DNA from: Neostapfia colusana
Taxonomy: Eukaryota > Streptophyta > Magnoliopsida > Poales > Poaceae
Assembly (NCBI GenBank): GCA_030760725.1
Contig: JASWHV010000016.1
Span: 16,111,084 to 16,175,083 of the forward strand
Direction of reading: 5' to 3'
Length of the DNA: 64,000 nucleotides
The notes below the pieces were generated by a model. That model was not told the origin of the DNA, did not search any database, and saw only the letters and a list, made by a program, of their open reading frames with translations. The position numbers were made by a program, and so were the translations under genes. Positions 53,641 through 64,000 of the stretch are shown here, piece after piece; positions within the stretch are counted from its first letter, which is position 1, and each line of letters starts with the position of its first letter.

Positions 53641-53900
53641 TATTAGTTTTAGATTGAATTTAGTTTAGTTGTTAATTGTTTAGTTTATGAATTTTATTAA
53701 ATATAGTTGTCAGTTCTTTGTATTAGTTTTAGATTTAATTTAGTTTAGTTGTAAATTATTTAGTTTATGAATTTTGTTTAATTTAGCTGTAATTTATTCG
53801 TAATAGTTATAGGTTTAATTTTGTTTAGTTGTAAATTGTTTAGTTTACAAATTTTTTTTAATTTAGTTGTAATTTATTTAGTTTTAGATTGAATTTAGCT
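53641..53900. repeat. 80-bp AT-rich tandem repeat, about 3.2 copies
   Basis: Units begin at 53641, 53721 and 53801 (each TATTAGTTTTAGATT.. or a close variant, exactly 80 bp apart), with a partial fourth near 53878. A more diverged copy may precede at about 53563. GC-rich DNA flanks the array on both sides. Confidence 0.85.
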
Positions 53901-53999
53901 TCTCTCCCGCCCACCCCCGCCGCTTCACCGGCCGCCCCGCCACGCCGCCGCCCGTCGCCGCCCCAGCACCCCGCGCCTCTGTTATGTAAGATGAAATTT

Positions 54000-55290
54000 T
54001 TTTCCTCTACGCTTCTTCAATCCAATGCAAGATCACCTTATCCATCTTCCATTTGAGGCCAAAGTGGGTGCTCCTGTGCAATATAGATGCATGTATCATA
54101 TTGAAGGAGCACTTAGATATCTGAAGTGCCAATGGTTAGCAACCGAGCAAGGGTGGAAGGGTGCATCGCCGAAGCTTTTACCCTTAAGGAAGTGGGATAC
54201 TTTTCAAGTGTTTACTTTGCAGAGCAACACAATATAAATACTTCGGTGATGCAATACAATATGGAGGAGCATCTACCTTGCAGCGATCTCTCTATTTTTG
54301 CAACGAATGACACTACTATTGGTGGTAGTCAGAGCTACAATTGTACCGCAGATGAAAAGAACGGTCGCTTTCCTCTACATGTATGCTAATATAGATGGGA
54401 TGGACAAATATTTCGAGTAAGTTTTTGTCCTAACATTGATGCTTATCAGCATATTATGCAACATTTATATTCATGAAAGATTTTTCCGTACAGTGAGTTC
54501 CACAAGCAAAATTGGACACATAGGCATCAACCTACGACAAACAAGTAGAAACGATGCGACGGGACTGTATAAATGGACGACCTAATTTCCTTTCCTGGTT
54601 CCGAGAATATGTAACGTTTTCTTGTTAACTTATGAGTATTTATAAAGTATTGTTATAACTTTTAAGTATTATAAAGTATTCTTATAATTTCGTAATTTGG
54701 ACAATGTGTGAAAGAGCCCGACGTCCATGAAGACTTGCGACAACTGTCATATGGACTGGTTAAAGTTAGAAGCTATGGCCGATATAACGTCAACAGGTTT
54801 CAATTTCGTACAACTGAATTTGAAACTCTCCGCCCTCTCGCAGCAACATGTAATACTGGAGTTCTGACGAGGGCAATCGACTCTCAAGGCCGCGAAACTA
54901 ATTACTATGGGATCATTAACAAAATCCTTAAGTTTAGTTTTGCCGGAATAAGGAACTTCAAGTCGTCTTCTTTGATTGTGATTGGTTTGACAACAATCAT
55001 GGAACACGCCAAAATAAATTTGGCATGGTGGAAGTCAAACACAATGAACGACTACGAGGCTACGATACATTTGTCCTTGACACCAAGTGGAGCAAGTGTA
55101 TTATTTACCTTATCCATGTCAAAAGTTTAATGCTTGGTGGGTGGTACATAAGGTGAATCCTCGTGAGCGGTTATATACTCCAAGAGATGATGACTACCAT
55201 GATATCAATGAAGTTGACGAGGTTTATCAAGAACAATAGTTGCCAGACTCGTTTTCCGTCGAGCCTGGTGTCGAACTCGATCACTTGGTT
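54000..55290 (+). pseudogene. CACTA TNP2-type transposase, C-terminal remains (DUF4218 and DUF4216 regions)
   Basis: 54025-54250 gives IHLPFEAKVGAPVQYRCMYH and, after a frameshift, NRARVEGCIAEAFTLKEVGY, which are hallmarks of the DUF4218 region of plant TNP2 transposases. Around 54570, RPNFLSWFREYV marks the linker. 54890-55280 gives NYYGIINKILKFSFAG and then, in another frame, FDCDWFD and WYIRMNPRERLY-type sequence, matching DUF4216. Order and spacing fit a TNP2 C terminus with introns and several stops. The catalytic N-terminal half is not found to the left, so the gene is truncated. Confidence 0.75.
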
Positions 55291-55711
55291 GGTGACGCTA
55301 ATGATGAAGAGACTTCTAATATGTGCAAACGAAAACGGAAATAAATTACGAAACAAGATCGATGGTCTGGTTTAAGGAGTAGGGTTTGTGATATCGATGA
55401 ATTCTGAAACTGACTCCAAGTCACTTTTTTCACTAAGTTATCATAACTTCGTTTATTTTCCTAGCATATTTATGATTTACTCCTTACAAAAGGAAAAGGG
55501 AAGGGGGCTAGGTGCTTCCTCAGGGAGGCACGGGACACCCATTTTAGGGGTAGTTCCTCAGGTGAGAGCAGACGCTCTCAGCTGTTGAGATACATCCCGA
55601 ACCCAGCGGGCGTACCTATGGCCTTACAGCGCACGGAGGTACATTTTCATTGGAAATTACGTTATCTTATATATCACTTAGTAATTAACTATTCTTATCA
55701 ATCCTTCTATT

Positions 55712-56670
55712 TTGCAATCTGACTCAAAGTCATCTGAGTTAGAGTCAGAGGCTAGGGCGTCGCCACAACCTTTGACGTCGCCTATGGCTGCAATAGAGCC
55801 GCCTAGCGTGGAGCCTTCGGGCTCCAGTGGTGAGCAGCCTTCCGGGTCACCAGACGTGGTCCTAAAGCAGAGGCGGCGGACGAGGAGGACGCACTTTGTG
55901 TCCCCTTCTCCAGTTCCTATAGAGCTGGTCACTATTCGCCCGGTCATAGACACGTAATCAAACTATCACATAATATTCAACTTTTAGATTCTTTTGTTTG
56001 TGGGTACATTAATAAGTTCACTAAATCCTTGCAGCTCCTGGTATGACTGCTCGTTCACGGGTCAAGGGCACCACAGACAGGTGTCCGGTTGCATCGGGTC
56101 TTTAGTGCGTCTACACTATCCCGGTGTGATCTACAGGGTCCCTGCGACGTCGTGGGATGACTACGCTCGTGTCTCTCACGAGGTGCACAACAACCTTCAG
56201 GGGATTGTGTGGGCGGATTTTATGGTAAGCCCGCTCAATAAAATTTTGTAAATTATTATTCTTCAACTTGATTGAATAGTTATTGCATCTATTCAATATT
56301 TGTTTTCTTATAGCTGAGGTACCATTTATAGGACACGAGCCAGAGCATGTTGGACCATGCTAGAGCCATATTCAACAGGAACGCACGGAAGCTTGTAACG
56401 CATGCGTCATCGTACGCTCATATTCAAGCCATGAACGAGTACCTCAAGCGGCACCAGGAGTACCAGTCGGGGCCGTTTAGGAGAGCCTCAGACACTTACT
56501 TGATAGAGGAGCAGTACACAAAGGTAAGTTATTTGTGTTCAATTATTTCAATACTTAGTTATGTAAAAGGTATTTCAATGATATAATAAATATGTGCAGG
56601 TCAGTATTTCCTGGCTAGAGGGTTGGCCCGAAGCATACCGAGCTCTCTTCCACATGTGGGCTAGCGATGC
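55712..56670 (+). pseudogene. CACTA second gene (Transposase_24 / TnpA-like), four exons, cut by a Copia insertion
   Basis: Exon 1 (about 55712-55953) is Ser/Pro/Glu-rich with a basic RRRTRRTHF patch. Exon 2 (56035-56224) has YPGVIYRVPATSWDDYARVS and VWADFM. Exon 3 (56314-56523) has LDHARAIFNRNARKLVTHAS, SYAHIQAMNEYLKRH and DTYLIEEQYTK. Exon 4 (56600-56670) has WLEGWPEAYRALFHMWASD. All introns have GT..AG ends (donors at 55954, 56225, 56524) and preserve phase, which strongly supports a real gene model. A TAG at 56329-56331 breaks exon 3. The pattern matches the plant En/Spm Transposase_24 family. The Copia LTR at 56671 interrupts exon 4. Confidence 0.75.
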
Positions 56671-58291
56671 TGTAAGTGCATTTAGGCACCCCCGTGGGTT
56701 TTGGATGATTGATGACAACAAATTAAGAGACTAATGAGCTGAGATGATCACAAGCATAGGACATTTCCAAGGCGGGCACCTAAACTCTCAAAAAGGAAAA
56801 AGATGAAGAACGGCGTCGAAGACTCGAAGAGTAGAAATTAGGGTCTCACTTGAGTCTTTAGTAGGCTAGCCATGTAAAAGAAAGAGTGTGTGTGTCAAGT
56901 GCATTGAGATCATAGAAGAGAGATCAAAGCATTAGAAGTGTCAAATCCTTAGTGGAGAGAGGTAGAGAGGTAAAGTTGGGCAGGCCGGACTTGTCCGGGG
57001 AAGAGGCCGGACTAGTCCGGAGGTCCTATGGCTTAGTCCGTTTTAGGGCGGACTGAGAGTTCCTGACTGAGATCATACCTGTCCGTTTTGGGACGGACTA
57101 GTCCGTTTCTCTCTTGGTGAGAGTGTTTTTAGGGCTAAGTCCTGGTAGACCGAACTTATCCGCCTCAGTGGCCGGACTAGTCCGGGCTAGCCAGACTTGT
57201 CCATTTTCACACGGACTAAGAGTTCCTGTGTGAGTTCGGGCTAGTCTGTTCTAAGTCGGACTAGTCCGTATGGGTGTGAGATGAGAGCTCCCACGTCTAA
57301 GTCTTGGTGGACTGGACTTCTCTGCCTTAGTGGCCGGACTAGTCCGTGTCCTCCAGACTTGTCCGTTCTCACCCGGACAAATAGTTCCTATGTGAGATCG
57401 GACTAGTCCGGTGTGAGCTGGACTAGTCCGGACTTTCGGTAGGTGGCAACGGTTGGCTTCGGGACTTCTATAAAAGGATATGCCCCGACTTCATTTACAA
57501 CAACTCTGGAACCCTAGCACCACCAAAGCCATCCTAGAGCCCCCTAAGCCTTCTCTCTTGCCTACTCACCCTCTAGAACCAATTCTTGAGTGGATTTGGG
57601 TGTGTGAGGAGAGGAGAAGGAAGAACTTCGTGTTTTTGGCTCTCGGAGTGATCTCATGCAGTTGGTGTGAGTCTTTGTGACATGTGGCTTGTGAGATCCG
57701 TGGAGTTTTGTGGACGTGATCGAGTGGGAGCCTCAGATTGTGAGCAGCCCCAACACTTTGTAAGTTCACCCTTGAGATAGTGAAGAAACGGGTTGGCCTT
57801 AGTGGCGACTTGGTGAGGAAAGGGTTGTTAAACCCGGTACTTTGTGGACTCCTAACGGGAAAGTAGATTCCTTAGTGGAATCGAACCTCGGGCAAAATCT
57901 TCGTGTCATTTTCCACTTACATTTCATTGATCATTAGAATTGCTTAGGGTTCATTCGATCATTTCACTCTTATAATATTTCAGGTTACAATCATGCAATC
58001 CACCTCAATACTTCATCATATTTGTTATATTAGATTGCTAGATAGTTTATCTGCATTTCGTTAAACTAAAATCTGAAGAAAAACCCATAAAAATCAAGTT
58101 TAGGCTTTTCAGCAGTTTGACCGGACTAGTTCGCCCCTGATCCAGACTAGTCCGGCCTTTTAGGATTTTCAGCAGGTTGATCGTACTAGTCCGCTCCTGA
58201 ACCAGACTAGTCTGACCCCTGTGTTCTAATCTCGTTTAATTAAGTCATTTCAGGAATTTTAGCCTATTCACCCTCCCTCTAGGCAATTTCA
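56671..58291 (+). repeat. 5' LTR of the Copia element, with a palindrome array
   Basis: TGTAAGTGCATT..GGCAATTTCA. U3 (to about 57490) contains repeated CGGACTAGTCCG palindromes or close variants in 56990-57440, immediately upstream of the TATA box; more variants lie at 58118-58210 in the U5 part. It shares its 3' end with 1-136. Confidence 0.88.
57468..57477 (+). promoter_or_regulatory. TATA box of the Copia LTR
   Basis: CTATAAAAGG directly downstream of the palindrome array; transcription is expected near 57500. Confidence 0.7.
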
Positions 58292-58293
58292 AT

Positions 58294-58305
58294 TGGTATC
58301 AGAGC
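58294..58305 (+). other. Primer binding site of the Copia element (initiator-Met tRNA)
   Basis: TGGTATCAGAGC, two bases after the LTR end, a perfect match to the initiator-methionine complement. Confidence 0.95.
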
Positions 58306-58343
58306 AGGTCTCTCCATCAAGAGTCTAATCACTCGCAGAGAAG

Positions 58344-60193
58344 ATGGCCGGAGTGGAGGGATACGAGATTCCATCGACGTCACAAGGTGACAACACATAT
58401 GACAATAAAAAGAACACGGATGTGCTGCAAGACCACTCGAGTGACGATGAAGAAGTTCGCCAGCTCAAGGAACGACTTCGTGAGAAGCTAGGTCACTCAA
58501 GTAAAGAGAAGAAGAAGCCAAAGGATCAAGAAAGGAGTGGTCAACCGGAGTACCCCCAATATCCTTTCAACTATGAACGATTAACTTCCAACAATCACTA
58601 CTTATCTATTCCTCTTGGCAAACCTCTTCAATTCGATGGAAATGATTACTCAATGTGGAAGCATAATATGAAGATACATCTAATATCCTTAAACCCTAGC
58701 TTGTGGCAAATTGTCTTAACAGGTGTCCATCTTCCAAGAAATGAAGAAGACGTTACCCCGGAGCAAGCCATTCTACTTCATCGCAATGCTCAAGCAGTTG
58801 GTGTGATCACCTCATCCTTGACTCGAGAAGAGTTCAACCAAGTCGATGGATTGGAAGTGGCCAAAAACATATGGGACACACTCAAGACAGCGCATGAAGG
58901 AAACCGAGTCATTAGGGAGGCCAAGATCGAGATGATTGAAGGAGAGCTTAGGAGGTTCACCATCATGGATGGTGAGTCCCCTCAAGACATGTACAACCGT
59001 CTCAAGGTCCTCGTCAACAAGATCCGATCTTATGGATGCACCCGGTGGACGGATCACGAGGTGGTGAAGAGGATGCTTCGGGCATTCATGCCTCGAAACA
59101 TTGCTCTTTGCTCCTTGATCCGTGAGAGCCTGGGATATGCTCAAATGACCCCCGAGGAAGTGCTTGGAAGAATCATCAACAACCAGATGATGGAGAAGGA
59201 AGCCATGTTCTACAGCGACCTTCAAAGGCTCGCCTCCTCAAAGAAGAAAGATGTTGTTTTCAAAGCAACATCCTCATTACAAGACTTCGAAGCAAGTGAC
59301 GATGAGGGCCTCGACACCGATGAAGAAGAGGCGCTCTTGATAAACAAGTTTAAGAGGATGATGAGAAGAAGGAAGGGGGCATCAATTATGAGAACGAGAA
59401 CAAGGAAAGGTCCAAGCCCAAGACGAAAAGAGCATGCTACAACTGTGTTGAATATGGACACTTCATTGTGGATTGTCCATATGAAGAGAGTAAGAAGAAG
59501 AAAGATGGCAAGTCTCAAGAGGAGAAATTCTTCAAGAAGAAGAAGCCATCAGGACATGCTCAGGAATGGGTCTCAAACGAAGACTCATCCTCCGAGGATG
59601 AAGAGAAAGTGGAAACACTTGCCATTGGAAGGAGCAAGCTCTTCCCAAACATTGAAGACTTCAAGTCTACATGTCTCATGGCTAAGGAGGGAAGAAGAAA
59701 GATTAAATCTAAACCATCCTCCTCTATCTGTTCACTTGATAGCTTTGATAGTAGTAGTGACAATGAATCCATGCTTATGGATCTAAGTAGGAGCACCTTG
59801 AAAAATATGAGATTGTTGTCGGAAGAAATCTTTGAGAAGGATGAACTCATCAACCATCAAGAAGACATGCTCATCCTTGAAAAGGAGAGATGTAATGAGC
59901 TTGAATAGCTTCTTGATGTTGAAAGGGAAAGAAGCAAGGCACTTGAGCGTGAACTCGCTTTGAGCAAGGAAACTTGCTCAAATCTTGAAGACACAACTGT
60001 TGTGTTCAAGGATGAAATTGTTAACTTAACAAAAGTCAACAAGATCCTTGAAACACAAGCTGAGTCTCTCAAGATCAATGCATCTTCTTCCTCTATGATT
60101 TCACCCTCCTCAAAGAAATCTCCCGAAGCAACTCAAACTTGCAAGTGCTCAAACTTAATCCTAGAACTCAAAGATGAAGTTGTCGAAACTTAA
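58344..60193 (+). pseudogene. Copia Gag with one frameshift and one nonsense codon
   Basis: ATG 58344 (MAGVEGYEIPSTSQ). The capsid domain includes KPLQFDGNDYSMWKHNMKIH, VAKNIWDTLKTAHEG and MYNRLKVLVNKIRSYG. A frameshift occurs in a run of G near 59376, after which the zinc knuckle CYNCVEYGHFIVDC (Cx2Cx4Hx4C) is in the shifted frame. A TAG at 59906-59908 follows, then the frame reopens with a coiled-coil tail (LALSKETCSNLEDTTVVFKD, NLTKVNKILETQAES) until the element is truncated. At well over 600 codons it is longer than the usual Copia gag, because of the coiled-coil extension. Confidence 0.85.
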
Positions 60194-60213
60194 TCCTAAA
60201 ACTCAATCTTAAT

Positions 60214-60957
60214 CCCGAGTTACTGTTTTTTATATTGATTCAAACTCGGTTTTGAAAAAGATCTCGCAATAGGATGTGAAAAACAATCGGAATTTAGCAA
60301 CGACGGCTGATGGGATGTTGTGTGATGAATCAAGGAGGACTGGCACAATGGTTTGTCACCTGTTCTAGGGCTGGCGATGCAGGAATTCATGCAAGGTGGC
60401 TAGCTAGGGCAAACCGATGATCTTGGTGGCTCGGTTTGTTGTTTAGTGATTGTGGAATAGGTGAGCAGCAAGAAAAACAAGGAAGAAAAACGATAACTAC
60501 AACCCAAAAACACAAAGCTAAATCAGCAACAAGACTCGACCACACGAATGCAAACTCAACAATGCAAACTGAAAAACGAAAACTTGCAGGCACTATAGTC
60601 TAGTAATCGTTAACACGATATGTTTTTTTGTGGCTTTTTCTGTGGACTCTAGGTATGAAAAACAAAAACTAATCTAGTGGAAAGCAAAGTACCTCACGGA
60701 CAACCTGAAATCTGATACAAAATGATGAGTTGTTTAGGCCCGATCTTCCGAAAGGTAGGTCGATTGAAGTGGAGATCTCGACGTTGATGATCCGAGGAAC
60801 TCGAGCAGACCCGAACACCCGGGCAATCACTACACAACTGCTCCGTTGGTTATCAACCATGCTTCACACGCTTGACCTCGCCAAGAAGGCTATCCCTGCA
60901 GGCGCAACCGAGAACACAAGCAAGAACGACGAAGATGCAATCTGAAATCGCGAAATG
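60214..60957 (-). repeat. Left partial LTR copy of the chromovirus relic
   Basis: Closely matches 63127-63737, from CCCGAGTTACTG to GATGCAATCTGAA. It contains about 105-110 bp (around 60618-60727) that the right copy lacks. The left edge abuts the Copia gag; the right edge abuts gag-protease sequence. Confidence 0.75.
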
Positions 60958-62327
60958 GTGTGCACGCGGCAGTCCTTGACGATGAGAAACATGTGAAAAA
61001 TATTGTGTCGTGTAGCTTGTCACCCGCCTCAACTTTGGAGCTCAAAGCACGCTGCACAATTATGCTTCTATAATTTTCCGTTGCTGCAGTACCAAGTACC
61101 TCTTCATCTGTGCTATAGTGGTCATCTTTTGGTCCTGCAACGTTAGTAGCAAGAGAATATTCATCTTCAACATCCGAAGTACTATCATACCCGCCATCAT
61201 CTCATCTATGTATGCTCGTTTGCTAGGACAATCTTTCATCACATGACCAACTCCCTGGCAGCGGTGACACTTAATGTTGGAAGTTCGACTTGTGGAAGGA
61301 GTGGAAGGCGTAGGCTTGAATGATGTCGTCTTTCTGCCCTCCGGCGCGCGAGGAAATGGAGCAGTAGATGAAGTTCGTTGGCCACCATTGGATGGTGTAG
61401 TGGCAGTAGGAAAACTCGAAGATGGTGCTGTTTTGGATGGTGTAGATGTCGAACAAGGTGTAAATGTGCTCCTCATGCGTTGGTGCTGCTGCTGTTGGCG
61501 GCCTTGCAATTCTTTTTCTGCTAACATAGCCAGCTAAAATAATCTGTTAACAGTATCATATTCCTTATAATCAACAATGTCCTGAATTTCACGCCTCAAC
61601 CCCCCATAAAAACGAGCTATTTTATCATCCATGTCCTCTACTACCCCACAGCGCAACATACCCTTTTGTAACTCTTGATAATACTCCTCTACGGACATGT
61701 TACCTTGGTCTAAGCGCTGCAATTTTTTGCGAAGGTCCCGCTGAAAAGGAGGAAAAAACGAATATGCATAGCTTCCATTAATCTATCCCATGTTGGAGGA
61801 TCAGTTCTAGTTTTAACAAGTTCATTCCACCATATGATAGCAAAATCCTTAAACTCACTAGTGGCTTGACGAACTCTATGTTGTTCAGGAACAAGGTGGG
61901 CATTAAATTTCTGCTCTACTGTCATCTCCCAATCAAGATATGGCTCAGCATCATAAGCACCAGAAAAAGAGGGTATAGTAAATTTGACTTTAGCAAAAGG
62001 ATCATGAAGAGGGCGATTAAAATTGTTATGACGATCATTGTAATTATAACGATTATTACCTCCCATACCTCGTAGATAACGTGGAAGTCGTGGTTGTTTG
62101 TTATGATCTTCCATATTATAAGCATCGTCTTCACGATCTTCAGCGAGAGGCAGCCACTCCTCAAGAGTATCCATCCGAACAACAAGATCAGCAAGTTGGC
62201 GATTCAAGGTCATCAATGACGCCTCTGTCGATGCTTGGGTTTTGGTGAATATATCTATCATTTCTCTCATCATGTCACGCAACTCAGCATGTTGAACACA
62301 TTCATCATCCCTTTTATCTTCTGCCAT
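60958..62327 (-). pseudogene. Chromovirus gag and start of protease
   Basis: ATG 62327 (MAEDKRDDECVQ). An N-terminal coiled region (ASLMTLNRQLADLVVRMDTL) is followed by capsid KVKFTIPSFSGAYDAEPYLD and FAIIWWNELVKTRTDP. A frameshift near 61725 follows, then VEEYYQELQKGMLRCGVVED and REIQDIVDYKEYD. A TAG at 61536-61534 (relatives have Gln, NRLFQLA) and then the CCHC knuckle CHRCQGVGHVMKDC follow. After another shift near 61060, ATENYRSIIVQRALSS begins the protease region, which is soon lost at the junction with the LTR copy. Confidence 0.82.
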
Positions 62328-62418
62328 TGTTAGTAGTAAACAAAAGACAACAAAAAGCTGTTATCCCTATCAACTACAAAGGATAGTGGCAATGTGAAAA
62401 GTGGAAGGAAGGAAACAA

Positions 62419-62434
62419 TCTCTCTCTCTCTCTC
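62419..62434. repeat. (TC)8 microsatellite in the gag leader
   Basis: Uninterrupted TC run immediately beside the presumed PBS of the chromovirus relic. Confidence 0.9.
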
Positions 62435-62447
62435 AAGCGTCGTACCA

Positions 62448-64000
62448 TGTTCTTACAAGTGTTCTTACCGACACAGTAGGTGGTAAACGATGGACGGTGA
62501 GAACCAATGAAGCGTGGAGTGATTGCAAAGGTACCTGTTCTGCTCAAGAGGAAAAGTGGAGCTTGGATGGCACAATATAGTGGCTAATAGGCAAAGAAAA
62601 TCGTTAACAGCGAAACAAAGTTGAATAAGTATTCAATATAGGAACTGTTGCTGGTTAACAAGTGTTCTAGGCCTAGCACAACACAAGGCGGTAGAGAGAC
62701 AAATAGAAGATTAGGAAGATATAAGCAACAAGTACAGCACAAGTGTATAGGCCAACTGTTTCAAGTGTGTGATGTCAATGCTTTAATATATGTGCTCTCT
62801 TCACTATTTTTTTTCTTTTTTTTAATATTTTTCTGATATTTTTTGTTTACTTGAGAGCACAAAAATAGGAAGCACACAACTTTGCAGCTCAATTGGATGT
62901 AAGATGTGGCCTATAGAAAATCAGGAAGATTCTTTAAAATTTGTGCTGAAACTTCGGAGGCCGGATAGTCTATCTTCCGAGGGGAATTTGGCCAAACAAA
63001 TTTCACCGAACACGGCAAAGCGGTGGAAAATCGGTTGCGAAATTTTGAGTAGATCAATTTGAAAAAAAAAATCGCCTGATTTTGAGTTCGTATGCAAATG
63101 TTATGGCCGTTTTTAGGTAGGCTACCCGAGTTACTGTTTTTTTATGTTGATTCAAACTCGGTTTTGAAAAAGATCTCGCAACAGGATGTGAAAAACAATC
63201 AAAATTTAGCAACGACGGTTGATGGGATGTTGTATGATGAATCAAGGAGGACTGGCACAATGGTTTGTCACCTGTTCTACGGCTGGCGATGCGGGAATTC
63301 ACGCAAGGTGGCTAGCTAGGGCAAACCGATAATTTTGGTGGCTCGGTTTGTTGTTTAGGGATTGTGGAATAGGTGAGCAGCAAGAAAAACAAGGAAGAAA
63401 AATGATAACTACGACCCAAAAACACAAAGCTAAACCAACAACAAGACTCGACCACACGAATGCAAACTCAAAAACGAAAACTTGCAGGCACTATAGTCTA
63501 GGAATCGGAGTTGTTTAGGCCCGATCTTACGAAAGGTAGGTCGATTGAAGTGGAGATCTCGACGTTGATGATCCGAGGAACTCGAGGAGACCCGAACACC
63601 CCTGCAATCACTACACCACTGCTCCGTTGGTTATCAACTGTGCTTCACACGCTTGACCTCGCCAAGAAGGCTATCCCTGCAGGCGCAACCGAGAACACAA
63701 GCAAGAACGACGAAGATGCAATCTGAATTGCGAAATTGGGGTCTCACAAACCGTAGAACGGTGAAAGTGTTTAATCTAAGCAAACCTCACCAAATATGGC
63801 CAGCGTCTGCAGTATTCAAAGGCTAGGGTTCGACCATAAGACCCTTAGACGCGTCCCTAATGGACTCATACGGGATACAAGGCCCAAAAGCCCAATACGG
63901 TGGTGCAACACCGGACAGAACTCCGAATTCAATTTGTTTCGACAACTGCCAACGCCTCTGGGCGAATTTTAATGTGGGACCAGAACTATTGCAAAGATTA
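62448..64000 (-). repeat. Presumed 5' LTR of the chromovirus relic, reaching the window edge
   Basis: The left end TGTTCTTACAAG is next to a PBS-like TGGTACGACGCTTGAG (minus, 62447-62432), which is only a weak match to the initiator-Met type. The region 63127-63737 matches the left copy. The outer end cannot be fixed and may lie beyond 64000. No other gene is seen in 62448-64000. Confidence 0.5.

Larger units (their letters stand above)
56671..60205 (+). mobile_element. Truncated Ty1/copia retrotransposon (5' LTR, PBS, gag only)
   Basis: A 1,621-bp 5' LTR is followed by an initiator-Met PBS and a long gag. The element stops near 60195-60205, where unrelated chromovirus LTR sequence begins, so protease, integrase, RT and the 3' LTR are missing. 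Inserted in the CACTA gene after ..GATGC. The long gag with a C-terminal coiled coil is suggestive of the SIRE/Maximus type, but that lineage call is tentative. Confidence 0.85.
60214..64000 (-). mobile_element. Deleted chromovirus-like Ty3/gypsy relic
   Basis: A minus-strand gag-protease start (60958-62327) lies between two direct repeats (60214-60957 and 63127-63737) that I interpret as parts of its LTRs. The right LTR appears to start at 62448 beside a PBS-like site and to continue past 63737. Pol beyond the start of protease is missing, and the left LTR copy lacks the part equivalent to 62448-63126. Gag resembles the chromovirus type seen in centromere-associated (CRM) grass elements, but this assignment is tentative. 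Confidence 0.65.

Overview
This window is repeat-dense plant nuclear DNA, almost certainly from a grass (Poaceae). I found no intact host gene, rRNA, tRNA or CRISPR. The grass signature rests on three things: Tat-lineage Ty3/gypsy elements carrying an antisense ORF of the 'putative gypsy type transposon' (Transposase_28) kind, a 100-bp Stowaway MITE of the CTCCCTC type, and a roughly 295-bp TRIM/SMART-like retroelement. Nearly every base can be assigned to nested LTR retrotransposons, CACTA DNA transposons or their debris.

Layout, left to right. 1-136 is the end of a Copia LTR. 137-1207 is a decayed Copia integrase region on the minus strand. A very long LTR of an outer element starts at 1223 and is split by two insertions (pieces 1223-2114, 14795-16578, 36741-about 38041). 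The first insertion is a complete 12.7-kb Tekay/Del-type chromovirus on the minus strand (2115-14794, 5-bp TSD CTACG) with 3.4-kb LTRs and an extra intact 259-codon ORF upstream of gag. The second is Tat element I (16579-36740, minus, TSD GTCGT), which holds gag-protease-RT-RNase H, a truncated integrase and a spliced antisense ORF. Tat element I is itself interrupted by Tat element II (21908-29962, minus, TSD GTAGG), a compact element with gag and the antisense ORF but no pol. After a gag/LTR relic (38050-39881) and a TRIM (39894-40188) comes Tat element III (40197-48260, plus, TSD GTAAC), a second compact copy with an intact gag. 48266-50616 holds a Copia gag relic and unassigned sequence. 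50617-52127 is a CACTA element with a Ulp1/C48-protease-like gene end. 52201-52300 is a Stowaway. 54000-56670 is the remains of a second CACTA (TNP2 and Transposase_24-like genes), cut by a Copia element (56671-about 60205). 60214-64000 is a deleted chromovirus relic.

The most interesting biology is the Tat family. One pol-bearing element and two pol-less derivatives share LTRs, a gag and a long antisense coiled-coil ORF. The derivatives discarded all of pol and the Transposase_28 domain yet kept gag and the antisense coiled-coil protein, which looks like a two-component autonomous/non-autonomous system. Their LTRs carry a striking array of CACGTG G-boxes at 55-56-bp spacing upstream of the TATA box, with a diverged second copy of the array inside each element beyond the 3' end of the antisense ORF.
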